Source: CAYUIS01 sp964444825 (GTDB taxonomy: Bacteria > Chloroflexota > Anaerolineae > B4-G1). Taken from it: a DNA stretch of 41,645 nucleotides. A program made the translations under genes and the position numbers. Where the stretch lies: the NCBI GenBank assembly GCA_964444825.1, contig CAYUIS010000033.1:1-41645 (forward strand), read 5' to 3'. Below are positions 24,312 through 33,106 of the stretch, piece after piece. The notes under the pieces were generated by a model that was not told the origin of the DNA, did no database searches, and saw only the letters and a list, made by a program, of their open reading frames with translations. Every line of letters starts with the position of its first letter. Position 1 is the stretch's first letter.

Positions 24312-25322
24312 CTAAATATGGCAAGCCACCTGATGGCCCGGCCCCACTTCCTGAAGTGCGGGTTCCTGCTCCGCGCATACGCGCTTGGCGCTTGAGCACC
24401 TTGGCGCAAACGCACAGCCTGGAATGATCTCAGTGGGCGTGGGCACCATTCCCTCAATGGGCACGAGCACCTTTTCTCCCTTTCTCCCAAACACCGGCAC
24501 CGAGTTCAAAAGCCCCACCGTATAGGGATGAAGAGGATTGTGAAACACCGTGTGCACATCAGCATACTCGACGATCTTGCCCAGGTACATCACTCCCACG
24601 TAATCGGCCATCTGCGAGACCACACCCAGGTTATGGGTGATCAGAACGATCGAGGAGTCAAAGTCACCCTGCAGTTCGCGCATCAGATCCAAAATCTGGG
24701 CCTGGACCGTCACGTCGAGCGCCGTGGTGGGCTCATCAGCGATCAGGATCGCGGGATTGCAGGATAGGGCCATGGCGATCATCACCCGCTGCCGCATGCC
24801 GCCGCTCAGTTGATGCGGATACTCGTTCAGCCGCTGCTCGGGATCGCCGATGCGGACCTTGGTGAGCATCTCCAGCGCGCGGTCCAGCGCCTCCTTGTGG
24901 CTGGCTCCCTGGTGCAACTGCACCGACTCCGCGATCTGCCCCCCCACGGTGTAGAGCGGGTTCAGCGAGGTCATCGGCTCCTGAAAGACCATCGCGATCT
25001 TCCCGCCACGGATGCTCCGCATCTCCGGACCGCGAGGGTCCAGGGTGGCAATATCCACACCGCCGCCATTATGTCGAAATAGAATCTCGCCCTCGACGAT
25101 CTTGCCCGGTGGGGATTGAATGAGTCGCATCACCGACATAGCAGTGACGCTCTTGCCGCAACCGCTCTCACCGACCAGGCCCAACGTAGTATTGCGGTCC
25201 AGGTCTAGATCGACTCCGTCCACGGCCCTTACCGTGCCGTTGTCGAGAAAGAAGTAGGTCTTTAGGTTTCTGATCTCTAGAATCGAATTCGAGCTCGAGT
25301 GGCTCACTCCTGTCATCGCCAT
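24312..25322 (-). CDS. oppD: ABC transporter ATPase, OppD/DppD type
   Basis: About 336 residues. ATG codons at 25325, 25322 and 25316 follow AGGGGG; 25322 is my choice by spacing. A much longer in-frame extension overlapping lacI is not needed. It has Walker A GESGCGKSV, signature LSGGMRQRVMIAMAL and Walker B ILIADEPTTALDV. The C-terminal oligopeptide extension has the cysteine set GCAFAPRCSSAKRVC, and its last Cys is in VACHI. This places it as the OppD partner of the OppF at 16371. It lies 28 bp after lacI and begins the transport genes proper. Confidence 0.93.
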   Translation of the reverse strand: MAMTGVSHSSSNSILEIRNLKTYFFLDNGTVRAVDGVDLDLDRNTTLGLVGESGCGKSVTAMSVMRLIQSPPGKIVEGEILFRHNGGGVDIATLDPRGPEMRSIRGGKIAMVFQEPMTSLNPLYTVGGQIAESVQLHQGASHKEALDRALEMLTKVRIGDPEQRLNEYPHQLSGGMRQRVMIAMALSCNPAILIADEPTTALDVTVQAQILDLMRELQGDFDSSIVLITHNLGVVSQMADYVGVMYLGKIVEYADVHTVFHNPLHPYTVGLLNSVPVFGRKGEKVLVPIEGMVPTPTEIIPGCAFAPRCSSAKRVCAEQEPALQEVGPGHQVACHI

Positions 25323-25350
25323 CATACCCCCTAAGAGTGCAAAGCTCAGT

Positions 25351-26388
25351 CTATTGCGCAGCCAGTGACCCGCCCTGAGCGCCACACGATTGGCGGACAA
25401 CCAGCCGAGTGTCCAGGCGATTTGAATCCGGCGAGATCGGCTGGCCGTTGATCAGCTCGATCAATAGTCGGATTCCCGTTTGCCCCAACTCGTAGAACGG
25501 ATGATGAACAGTCGTCAGCGGTGGACAGAAATACCGTGCAGACGGGATATCGTCAAAGCCGACGACGGCAATGTCCTGGGGAATCTCCAGTCCCCGCTCG
25601 CGCAGCGCCTGCAACGTGCCCATTGCCATCCGATCGTTCTGGACGAAAAGGGCAGTAAAACCCACCCCACGATCGAGCAGTTCCAACGTCGTGCGGTAGC
25701 CGCTGGCGCTGGACCAGTCCCCGGCTGCCACCCAAGAGTCTTCCGGTTGAACGCCAGCGTCCTGCAGAGCCTCGGTGTAGCCCAGACGGCGCTCCTGGCT
25801 CTCGTACATCGCCGCCGGACCGGTGATGTGAGCGATACGACGGTGTCCCAGCCCCAAGAGATGCTCCACCGCTTGATGCGCACCTTGATAGTTTGTGATG
25901 CCGATCGTCACGACATCTCTACGGCTCGGGGCGTAGCCGATAGTCACGATAAGTAAGTCGCGTGGGACGTCCTCAAGGATCGTATAGCTGTCGCAGCCAC
26001 CACCATGGTAGACAACGAAGAGACCTTCGATTCGATGCTGGCTCAGGAGCGGGGAGTGAAGAGGCTCACCAACGGAGCTATGCTCAGCGCCGCTTACAAA
26101 GATCATGTACCCCTGCTCGCGCGCTTCAGCCTCCGCCCCCTCGATGATACGGGCGTGGGTATAATCGCTGAGGTCGGCGGCGACTATGCCAAGCACATAA
26201 GTCCGTCGGGACGCCAGGCTACGAGCCGTAGCATTCGGCCGGTAATCGAGTTCCTCGATCGCCGCCAACACACGCGTGCGCGTCTCCTCGGCGACCAGGT
26301 CCTTGTCGTTTAGGACACGCGAAACTGTCTGGCGTGAGACACCCGCCAGGGCAGCGACGTCTTCTATGGTGGCCCGCTTGCGCTTCAC
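25351..26388 (-). CDS. LacI-family transcriptional regulator
   Basis: 345 residues. I start at GTG 26388, with GGGAG five bases upstream; the GTG six bases earlier overlaps that ribosome site. The N-terminal helix-turn-helix reads TIEDVAALAGVSRQTVSRVLN, including the hinge RPNATARSLAS that inserts into the minor groove. The sugar-binding core is of periplasmic-binding-protein type (VLGIVAADLSDYTHARIIEGAE, FVQNDRMAMGTLQAL, VVGFDDIPSARYF). It is first in the transporter operon. Two LacI-type operators overlap its promoter start, so it most likely represses itself and the importer until a sugar ligand binds. The ligand is not known. Confidence 0.93.
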   Translation of the reverse strand: MKRKRATIEDVAALAGVSRQTVSRVLNDKDLVAEETRTRVLAAIEELDYRPNATARSLASRRTYVLGIVAADLSDYTHARIIEGAEAEAREQGYMIFVSGAEHSSVGEPLHSPLLSQHRIEGLFVVYHGGGCDSYTILEDVPRDLLIVTIGYAPSRRDVVTIGITNYQGAHQAVEHLLGLGHRRIAHITGPAAMYESQERRLGYTEALQDAGVQPEDSWVAAGDWSSASGYRTTLELLDRGVGFTALFVQNDRMAMGTLQALRERGLEIPQDIAVVGFDDIPSARYFCPPLTTVHHPFYELGQTGIRLLIELINGQPISPDSNRLDTRLVVRQSCGAQGGSLAAQ

Positions 26389-26474
26389 GAGCACTCCCGG
26401 ATTCCGAACCAGAACGTGGTTGGATAATGCCTAAACCATACTGAAGTGGGTATCCACACGCGCACCACAAGAAA

Positions 26475-26501
26475 TGTGAGCGTTCACTGTGAACGTTCAT
26501 A
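26475..26501. promoter_or_regulatory. Two overlapping LacI-type operators
   Basis: TGTGAGCGTTCACT (26475-26488) and TGTGAACGTTCATA (26488-26501) both fit the LacI-family pattern TGTGARCGTTCAYW with the central CG. Their centres are 13 bp apart, and they share one base. They lie just downstream of the -10 element, where bound repressor would block transcription start. Confidence 0.75.
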
Positions 26502-26529
26502 TTATAATGGAGAAGGGAAGTTTTGTCAA
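26501..26529 (-). promoter_or_regulatory. Consensus promoter of the lacI-opp operon
   Basis: Minus strand: -35 TTGACA (26524-26529), a 17-bp spacer and -10 TATAAT (26501-26506). A perfect sigma-70 match, about 113 bp upstream of the LacI start codon, with the operators directly behind it. Confidence 0.9.
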
Positions 26530-26717
26530 GAGGGCAAACCTTAAAAACAGACGCTGGACGGAGAACGAACGCAGGTGCGGAACCTTCACCCTAGCAACCA
26601 CTCCCAGAACGTACTAAAGGCGGCAGTTCTTTACGCGGTGAGAGATAGGGCATCATCCGCTCGAACGGCACGCCGATGAGCATCCCAGAGATCAGGGTTT
26701 TGAGAAAACCCGGTTAC
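26530..26717. other. Spacer between the third GH4 gene and the lacI promoter
   Basis: No gene is evident in these 188 bp. Near its right end GGGTTTT and AAAACCC (26695-26711) form a seven-base stem with a three-base loop just after the GH4 stop codon on the minus strand. This is a weak candidate terminator for the apiose/GH4 operon. Confidence 0.45.
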
Positions 26718-28028
26718 CTACCTATAGGTCGGCAACCAATCGCCGTGAGCCTCGATGAGATCATCCACCAGGCTGTAGATTTGATCCAGATCCAGTTCGG
26801 CCCCCGTGTGAGGATCCAGCATGGCGGCGTGATAGATGGTTTCTCGCCTCCGGGTCAGCGCAGCCTCTACCGTGAGCGCCTGGACGTTGATGTTAGTCCG
26901 CATCAGCGCTGCCAGGTGCGGCGGCAGCGCGCCGACGCGGGTGGGCTGCACGCCGTTCTTGTCCACCAGGCAGGGCACCTCCACAATACAATCCTGCGGC
27001 AAGTTGTCGATCAGACCACAGTTGGGCACATTGCCATACACCACCCGTGGGACGCCTGTCTCAAGGCTGTGGATGATGTATGAGCCGTACTCGTGGGTAC
27101 GCTCGACGGCTAGGGTTGTTTCCGGGTCCTCCAGGACCTCCCGGAGCGCCTCCCAGGCAGCGATCTGCGCCTCACAGCGCCGCGGATATTCGTCCAGTGG
27201 GATGTTAAGACGCTCGATCAGGTCCGTTCGATCCCGCTTGATGAACCAGGGCACATACTCGGCAAAGTGCTCGCTCGACTCTGTGACAAAGTAGCCCAAC
27301 CGGCTGAGCATCTCGTAGCGCACCCGGTTCCAGCTCGGCACCCGGCCCTCCTCCACGACCTGGCGGATGCGCGGATACAGATCCTCGGCGCCATCCGCCG
27401 TCTTGCGCTCAAAACGCAGGTAGAAGGCCATGTGGTTGATGCCAGCGCAGACGTAGTTGACCTCTTCAATCGGCACACCGATGGTACGGGCAAGATCCTC
27501 TGCTGTGAGGAATACGCTGTGACACAACCCCACCGTCTTGATATTGCTGGCCCGGCTGATGGCGCAGCAGAGAATGGCCATCGGATTGGCATAGTTGAGG
27601 AAGGTGACGTCGGGGCACAGCTCCTCCATATCGCGGCACACCTCCAGGAGGACAGGGATGGTGCGCAAGCCGCGCATGATACCCCCAACGCCCAGCGTGT
27701 CACCGATGGTCTGGCGCAGGCCGTACTTTTTGGGCACCTCAAAGTCGATCGCCGTGGCAGGTTCGTAGCCCCCCACCTGGACCATGCAGATGGCATAGTC
27801 CGCGCCATCCAGGGCCACCCGACGATCGGTAGTGGCCTCGATGGTGGGATGTGCGCCCAGTGCCTGTGCCACCTTCTGAGCTACGATCTCCGACGTGTAC
27901 AGGCGATCCTCATCGATGTCGTGCAAGCTGATGGTGGACTCGGACAGCTCGGGAAAACTGAGAATGTCTCCCAAGAGATCCTTGGCAAAGACCGTACTGC
28001 CCGCTCCGATGAAAGTGATCTTGGGCAT
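26718..28028 (-). CDS. GH4 family glycosidase (copy C)
   Basis: 436 residues. ATG 28028 has AGGAG about 11 bases upstream. NAD motif FIGAGSTVFAK, NYANPM, the metal cysteine in GLCHSVFLT, the metal histidine in CAGINHMAF, and the ERTHEYGSYIIHSLETG block place it in GH4. It is a close paralogue of copy A (12020-13417) outside one central block and one short segment near residues 170-185, where it reads VFLTAEDLA in place of VQGTAAQLA. It is the last gene of the apiose-like operon, separated from the preceding dehydrogenase gene by 28 bp. Possible substrates are alpha-galactosides or galacturonides linked to apiose-containing glycans; this is inference from context. Confidence 0.88.
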   Translation of the reverse strand: MPKITFIGAGSTVFAKDLLGDILSFPELSESTISLHDIDEDRLYTSEIVAQKVAQALGAHPTIEATTDRRVALDGADYAICMVQVGGYEPATAIDFEVPKKYGLRQTIGDTLGVGGIMRGLRTIPVLLEVCRDMEELCPDVTFLNYANPMAILCCAISRASNIKTVGLCHSVFLTAEDLARTIGVPIEEVNYVCAGINHMAFYLRFERKTADGAEDLYPRIRQVVEEGRVPSWNRVRYEMLSRLGYFVTESSEHFAEYVPWFIKRDRTDLIERLNIPLDEYPRRCEAQIAAWEALREVLEDPETTLAVERTHEYGSYIIHSLETGVPRVVYGNVPNCGLIDNLPQDCIVEVPCLVDKNGVQPTRVGALPPHLAALMRTNINVQALTVEAALTRRRETIYHAAMLDPHTGAELDLDQIYSLVDDLIEAHGDWLPTYR

Positions 28029-28056
28029 AAACTACCGGACTCCTTTCTGATCTGAC

Positions 28057-29139
28057 CTAGAGCGCGATCTCCCGCCCTTCTGCTGCGGACCTGTAGATCG
28101 CCTCGATGATCCGCAGTATCCGCAAGCCCTCCTCCGCCGTCGGCGAGACGGCCTGGCCCTGGCGGATCGCCCGGACAAACTCGCTGTTGACGCTTTTTTC
28201 GTATGCCCCCGTAATCTGCGGTCGAATCTCGACCCGGGCGCCGTGAACGTCGGTGTAGAGGCATAACGTGTCCTCCAGGGTGTAGTTGAGGACATCCATC
28301 TCCGCGCCCCCTTCATCGCCCCACAGATGGACAAAGAAGCGATCGCCCTTTCTGGTGTACCCCGCCCAGCTCACCTCTAGGATCATGGTGGCGCCGGTCT
28401 CGAGGCGCAGGAAGGCCATAACGAGGTCCTCCACGTCGAAGGAGGTACTCTCCCCCTCGTGGCGATGCACAGGTTGTTGACCGGGGAAAAACCCGCGCCC
28501 CTGAGGGCCCAGAGCCGCATACGTGGTTGCACTGACGCTCTCGACGCGTGGGTTGCCTATCATCCACAATCCCAGGTCGAGCATATGAACCCCCAGGTCA
28601 ATCAGGCAGCCGCCGCCTGACTGGGCTTTATCGAAGAACCAGCCACGAGCACCACCGCCGGGAATGCCCTGATCGCGCAGCCATCCTGTCCGAACAAAGT
28701 AGATCTGGCCCAGGTTCCCGGCCTCGACGTGACGCTTCAGGAGATGGCTGTCCTTTCGATAACGGCGGTTGAATACCGTCATCAACACGCGATCTGTGTG
28801 GGCTGCAGCTTCTATCATGGCCTCTCCCTCGGCGATGCTTGCGGCCAGAGGCTTTTCAACCAACACGTGTTTCCCGGCCTCCAGCGCAGCGATCGTCATC
28901 TGAGCGTGCAGATGATTGGGCGCACAGATGCTCACCCCGTCGATATCTGGCTGAGCCAGGAGATCGGTGTAATCACGATAGATGCGCGGGATATTGTACT
29001 CCGCAGCCACCTCACGACAGCGATCCTCCTCCAGCCCAGCCATGGCTACCAATTCTACGTCGGCCAGAGTAACGTACTCGCGGGCGTGAAATCGACCGGC
29101 GCCACATCCAATGATACCGATACGAACCAGGTCGCTCAT
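28057..29139 (-). CDS. Gfo/Idh/MocA-family sugar dehydrogenase
   Basis: 360 residues with GAGGA upstream of ATG 29139. The N-terminal Rossmann fold opens with IGIIGCGAGRFHAREY and has the family's catalytic lysine in EKPLAAS. The C-terminal domain has GGGCLIDLGVHMLDLGLWMIG, with the conserved Asp/His pair. These NAD(P)-dependent enzymes oxidise or reduce sugars, cyclitols or their acids. It is the second such enzyme in the operon and differs clearly from the one at 29199. It could act on another sugar released by the GH4 enzyme encoded next to it, for example at C1 or C3. Substrate not determinable from the sequence. Confidence 0.88.
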   Translation of the reverse strand: MSDLVRIGIIGCGAGRFHAREYVTLADVELVAMAGLEEDRCREVAAEYNIPRIYRDYTDLLAQPDIDGVSICAPNHLHAQMTIAALEAGKHVLVEKPLAASIAEGEAMIEAAAHTDRVLMTVFNRRYRKDSHLLKRHVEAGNLGQIYFVRTGWLRDQGIPGGGARGWFFDKAQSGGGCLIDLGVHMLDLGLWMIGNPRVESVSATTYAALGPQGRGFFPGQQPVHRHEGESTSFDVEDLVMAFLRLETGATMILEVSWAGYTRKGDRFFVHLWGDEGGAEMDVLNYTLEDTLCLYTDVHGARVEIRPQITGAYEKSVNSEFVRAIRQGQAVSPTAEEGLRILRIIEAIYRSAAEGREIAL

Positions 29140-29198
29140 ACAAGTTCCTCCTTCAGACTATTCTCTCCAAGATAATGGCTGTTCACAACGCTTCTCCT

Positions 29199-30218
29199 CT
29201 ACAAGATGATCGCCTGTCCGCTGGCGGCGGACTCGTAAGCGGCAAATACCAGACGGACGGTTCTCAGGTTATCCTCACCCGTGGTCTCCGCCGAGCCTTC
29301 CCCTCTGAGGGCCTGCAGCAGATTGGCATTGCACGCCACGATGCTGGAATGGACGACGTCGTGGGCTGGATCGGCCCACGCGTAACGAGGCGATGGGCAG
29401 CGCCTGGCAAGTGTGCCATCCTCCGTCGTCACGCGAATCCAGAAATCGGGCCCCAACTCCAGCGAACCCATCTCGCCTTCGACAAAAATGTAGGTCTCAG
29501 GGAAGCGCTCATGCTCGGTGCGGCTGGCGTAGCTGATCTCACACACCACGGTGATTCCATCGCCCATTTTCATCATCACCGTCGCTACATCCTCACCCAT
29601 GATGTCGCGATGCACGCGATGGGTCTGGCAGTACACGCTCTCGGCCTCTCCAAACAAGAAACGAGCGACGTCCAGGATGTGGCTTCCCATGTCGGTCAGG
29701 ATGAACTGCTCTAGCTCCTTGAGGAAAGGCTGATTGTCAAAGACTGGGAAACTGGAGCAATAGTGAATGCGGGCGCGGAATGGGATGCCGATCTGCCCTC
29801 CATCCAAGACCTGCTTAACTTGCCGGATTGGGGTCTGCCAGCGCCAGTTCTCGTGAACAAAGAACAGCACCCCTGCCTCGCGGCATGTGCGCACCATAGC
29901 ATCCGCCTCATCCAGTGACGTCGCTATCGGCTTTTGGCAGATCACGAGCAGCCTGTGCGCCGCTGCCAAATGGACGAAGCGGCTGTGAGTCTTCACATTG
30001 GTGATGACGTCGACAAAGTCCAATCGCTCGTGACGGAGCATCTCTTCCGCGTCATCGTACACCCCCGCTACACCGAACTCCTGAGCCAAGGCCTCAGCCT
30101 TTGGCCGGGTGCGGTTATAGAGCGCCACGCACTCCACGCCATCCAACTCCTGCCATCCGGCGAGTTGAAAACGCGCCCAGAAGCCAGCCCCCAATATCGC
30201 GAAACGCAGGTCTGTCAT
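29199..30218 (-). CDS. Gfo/Idh/MocA-family dehydrogenase, candidate D-apiose dehydrogenase
   Basis: 339 residues; ATG 30218 is preferred over the adjacent ATG 30221 by spacing from GGGGG. The Rossmann motif ILGAGFWARFQLAGW is followed by the catalytic lysine in CQKPIATS (Gln in place of the usual Glu). The C-terminal half has TDMGSHILDVARFLFG and HENWRWQ. This pattern matches what I recall of ApsD, the enzyme that oxidises D-apiose to apionolactone with NAD. The gene lies 24 bp after an apionate-lactonase-like gene, which uses exactly that product. The assignment depends on memory of the family and on gene order. A general sugar dehydrogenase is the fallback call. Confidence 0.75.
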   Translation of the reverse strand: MTDLRFAILGAGFWARFQLAGWQELDGVECVALYNRTRPKAEALAQEFGVAGVYDDAEEMLRHERLDFVDVITNVKTHSRFVHLAAAHRLLVICQKPIATSLDEADAMVRTCREAGVLFFVHENWRWQTPIRQVKQVLDGGQIGIPFRARIHYCSSFPVFDNQPFLKELEQFILTDMGSHILDVARFLFGEAESVYCQTHRVHRDIMGEDVATVMMKMGDGITVVCEISYASRTEHERFPETYIFVEGEMGSLELGPDFWIRVTTEDGTLARRCPSPRYAWADPAHDVVHSSIVACNANLLQALRGEGSAETTGEDNLRTVRLVFAAYESAASGQAIIL

Positions 30219-30242
30219 CATCCACCCCCAGCAGTCACGAAC

Positions 30243-32240
30243 TCAATCGGTATCTGTCCCACGCCAAGTATCCATCCGCGCCACGGCGTATGGAAGCAGA
30301 TCGAGTGCCAGTGTTCCTCCAACAGTCTCCAACGGCTCAGTCCTGCCAGCGCGGAAGCGCTCCGGTGACTGCATGGCCTCTTCCACGTTCGTCTCATCTA
30401 GGAGATGCAGCCGCCCCCGCTGATCCAAGCCTCGGACCGAGACCGTCTGCGTCTTGGGGCTCAGATTGGCCAGGATCAGCCGCATCTCGCCATCCTTGCG
30501 CAAAGCGAGGCCATCCACCCTCAGGGTATCGCTCGACGCCGTCGGCACCACCTCTCCCCCGGCGAACTCCCCTACGTCAGACAGGACGTGGTAGAGAGGG
30601 AACACGGAGCCTGGCGACGAACGAAATTTGTCCGGCAGCGGCGACCCCGCTTCCGTCTCCATCACACCCCGCCAGCCGCTCGTCTCATAGTAGGTGACGC
30701 TGTAGACACCGCTCTCGGAAACATACTTGAGGCTTCCCGTCGTCCAGGCCACGCCAAACAGCGACATCTGCCGCACGTCGACCTGTGGGGGTAGCTCACC
30801 TGCCATCGGGTCAATAGCAGGGCCGGTCGCGCTGGGACTAAAGCGCGGTCTCAACGTAATCGGACTGATGGCCACCGGCAGCCCACCCACGAACAAACGA
30901 GCACTGTCAACTGTCACCCCTTGCGTCTCCAGAGTTTCGACCAACGAGGTGTTGTCGAACGCGTGGACCTGTGGGTTGATAGAGTAGCTCACCAAGTCGA
31001 GCACCCCCACTGGCGGGCGACCGCGATTCAACTCGGTGAAATAGGCGTCGGTGCCAGCCCCGAATTTGGCCTCAGGAGCATAACCGGCCAGGTATTGGCG
31101 GGCCAGCCTGACCCATTTCTCCGTCGTGGACTCCTCTGCCACGTGAAAGACGAGCCACGTGCAGACAGCCGGCTTGCCCTGCTCCAGCAGGGCTGCCAAA
31201 CCGCCCAGTTCCTCGACAGCAGAGTCGCCGAGGTGAAGGGCAACCTGGAGTGGTACATTTAACGCCCTGGCTTCGGCGGCAGCCTGGCGCAGCACCGATC
31301 CACAACCCGGCTGGGACAGCGTCAGATCGACGCGCAGGTGTGACAGGCTCAGGGCCTTGAGGCGGGTCAACTCCCTCTCAGTGAGGGGCTGACCGTGGCT
31401 GGCTACGCCCAGGCCGATACGCGGCACCGAACCACCAGGCCGTCCTCCGATCGAGAATATGATACCTGCGTCACGCGGTTCGGCTCGCACCTCGGGGATG
31501 CCTCTCCTGGATTTGGAGACGAGGGTCAGCGTGACCGATTGGGAGATCCTCGCCCCCTCTCTGACCTCCACTGGGAAGGGAAGAGCGAGAGGTGTGTTGT
31601 AGGTTTTGTAGGAGCCATCCGTCCAGTTACGTTGGTCCTCCATCTCAAAGACGTCGCCAGCGAACCGCACCTCGGCCCAGAAATCTGGAGAGACCCGATG
31701 CGAGATCGCCCGTATGTCTTTGAACGGTTGATGCGGGGATATGGTCCTGGGGAACTCGCCTTCCTCAATACTCCCATCCACTTTCTGGATGGTACAGGGC
31801 TGTCCCGCGCATTCCCGCATTGGATGGAGCACACAGAATCCAATACGGTTGCGCAGGAAGGTTGAGCGAGCCACCCCCTCCATCGCGAAGGTGATTTTCC
31901 CCCTATCATCGCCCTCGATCGTCCCGTGCCAGAAGAAATCGATATCTCCCTGCTTGTTCTCTACATCATAGGTAATGTGGAACGAGTCTCTGGCAACGTC
32001 CATCTCGACACTAGATAGAACCGGCGACACCGTTCCCCAATTGTGATCTCGCACAGCGACATAGACCCGGCGCAGGATCTCCTGGTCGCCCAGTTTGACA
32101 TATCGCAGATCGCCCGCTTCGTAGATCATGGTCAAGGGACCGGCACGCAGTTCGATCTGCTCTGGCAGCGGTTCCTCCCTCCCATAATACAGGACGTTGC
32201 GGGCCAGCGTATGCTTTGTCCTCGGTCTCTGCTCACCCAT
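30243..32240 (-). CDS. apnL: D-apionate lactonase-like protein
   Basis: 665 residues. The N-terminal beta domain contains YYGREEPLPEQIELRAGPL, YEAGDLRYVKLGDQEIL and YVAVRDHNWGTVSP. These are the marks I associate with the three-part D-apionate lactonase family (N, TIM-barrel and C domains). The middle TIM barrel has LRVDLTLSQPGCG near residue 300 and a segment YFTELNRGRPP, glycoside-hydrolase-like. The C-terminal beta domain ends in LLPYAVARMD. ApnL opens D-apionolactone to D-apionate. The ATG overlaps the end of the upstream TIM-barrel gene by eight bases, showing tight coupling. If not a lactonase, it would be a glycoside-hydrolase-like protein of unknown substrate. Confidence 0.72.
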   Translation of the reverse strand: MGEQRPRTKHTLARNVLYYGREEPLPEQIELRAGPLTMIYEAGDLRYVKLGDQEILRRVYVAVRDHNWGTVSPVLSSVEMDVARDSFHITYDVENKQGDIDFFWHGTIEGDDRGKITFAMEGVARSTFLRNRIGFCVLHPMRECAGQPCTIQKVDGSIEEGEFPRTISPHQPFKDIRAISHRVSPDFWAEVRFAGDVFEMEDQRNWTDGSYKTYNTPLALPFPVEVREGARISQSVTLTLVSKSRRGIPEVRAEPRDAGIIFSIGGRPGGSVPRIGLGVASHGQPLTERELTRLKALSLSHLRVDLTLSQPGCGSVLRQAAAEARALNVPLQVALHLGDSAVEELGGLAALLEQGKPAVCTWLVFHVAEESTTEKWVRLARQYLAGYAPEAKFGAGTDAYFTELNRGRPPVGVLDLVSYSINPQVHAFDNTSLVETLETQGVTVDSARLFVGGLPVAISPITLRPRFSPSATGPAIDPMAGELPPQVDVRQMSLFGVAWTTGSLKYVSESGVYSVTYYETSGWRGVMETEAGSPLPDKFRSSPGSVFPLYHVLSDVGEFAGGEVVPTASSDTLRVDGLALRKDGEMRLILANLSPKTQTVSVRGLDQRGRLHLLDETNVEEAMQSPERFRAGRTEPLETVGGTLALDLLPYAVARMDTWRGTDTD

Positions 32241-33069
32241 CGCTGTTCAGGTCAATCTTGTCTGGAATCAACGTGCGTAGATAGTCGATACTGGCGGCAG
32301 CCCACTCAGCCTCCTTGGCAATCGTGGCAGAGAGTGTCTCACCAGGTGGTGTCCAAAGCTCCAGGATCGCATTGGGATCGCGGGCCTGATCGCGCAATCT
32401 CTCGAGCAGCCAGGGTACATTCAGCTTTCCCTGGCCCGCTGGCCGGCCCTCAATGGTGAAACCCATCATATGGCTGGCTCTAAAGATGGTGAAATCCTTG
32501 ACGTGCAGGTTGACCGTCAGAGGTCCGAGGATATCTAGCACTGCTTCGGGGCCTTCCAGGGCTCCGAACGAGTTGACAGTGTCAAGACAGATGCCGACGT
32601 ACTCGCTGCCAATGCGCTCGACGATTCCGGCAAACTGGATGGCCCTGAAGCGGTCGTGGTTTTCAATAGCCAAACATATCCCGGCTTGTTCAAAATCCGG
32701 AATGACCTCTCGGATCGTGCCGATCACCTGATCCTCAGTTGGGTGATGCTCGGCCGTGTCGATGACTATCCGAAGAGTGGCCGACCCCAGGCGCTCTGCC
32801 AGTCCCAGATAGGTGCTCAGGTGATCGATGCCTATTCCACGCGTTCCGACCTCAATACCGAGGCTCAGTTCAGCGGCACGCTCTTCAAAGGCGTCCAATT
32901 CTGCGCGTGACAGCCGGTCAAGCGGCATATTGTCCGCCACCTGCACCAGGTGAACACCCAACGCCGCGGCCTTGTTCAGCAGATCCAAGGGCCCCATCGG
33001 GCGCTCTGGGAGATGTCCGGGCTCACCAATCGCCCACGTGAAGGTATATGAGCTGATGCCTAATTGCAT
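32233..33069 (-). CDS. oiaC: Xylose-isomerase-like TIM barrel, candidate 3-oxo-isoapionate decarboxylase
   Basis: 278 residues from ATG 33069, with GAGG five bases upstream; the frame continues upstream but into the apnO gene without a start signal. The sugar-phosphate isomerase/AP-endonuclease-2 fold has its metal and acid residues in AIENHDRF, GICLDTVNSFG, NLHVKDF and AILELWTPP. Enzymes of this fold act as isomerases, epimerases, dehydratases or, in the apionate pathway, as OiaC, which decarboxylates 3-oxo-isoapionate to L-erythrulose. The gene lies between the apnO-like and apnL-like genes, which is the reason for this name. Without that context I would call it only a sugar-phosphate isomerase/epimerase-like protein. 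Confidence 0.62.
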   Translation of the reverse strand: MQLGISSYTFTWAIGEPGHLPERPMGPLDLLNKAAALGVHLVQVADNMPLDRLSRAELDAFEERAAELSLGIEVGTRGIGIDHLSTYLGLAERLGSATLRIVIDTAEHHPTEDQVIGTIREVIPDFEQAGICLAIENHDRFRAIQFAGIVERIGSEYVGICLDTVNSFGALEGPEAVLDILGPLTVNLHVKDFTIFRASHMMGFTIEGRPAGQGKLNVPWLLERLRDQARDPNAILELWTPPGETLSATIAKEAEWAAASIDYLRTLIPDKIDLNSDG

Positions 33070-33106
33070 AGTCACCTCGTGGATGGCTGACTGGGTGGCG
33101 CGATGG

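Noticed and set aside
25323..25400. N-terminal extension of OppD overlapping lacI
   Set aside because: The extra 26 residues have no similarity to the family's start, overlap the lacI coding end, and a good ribosome site lies just before ATG 25322.
26695..26711. Strong terminator after the third GH4 gene
   Set aside because: The stem is only seven base pairs and A/T-rich at the loop, with no following U-run, so I list it only as a weak candidate.
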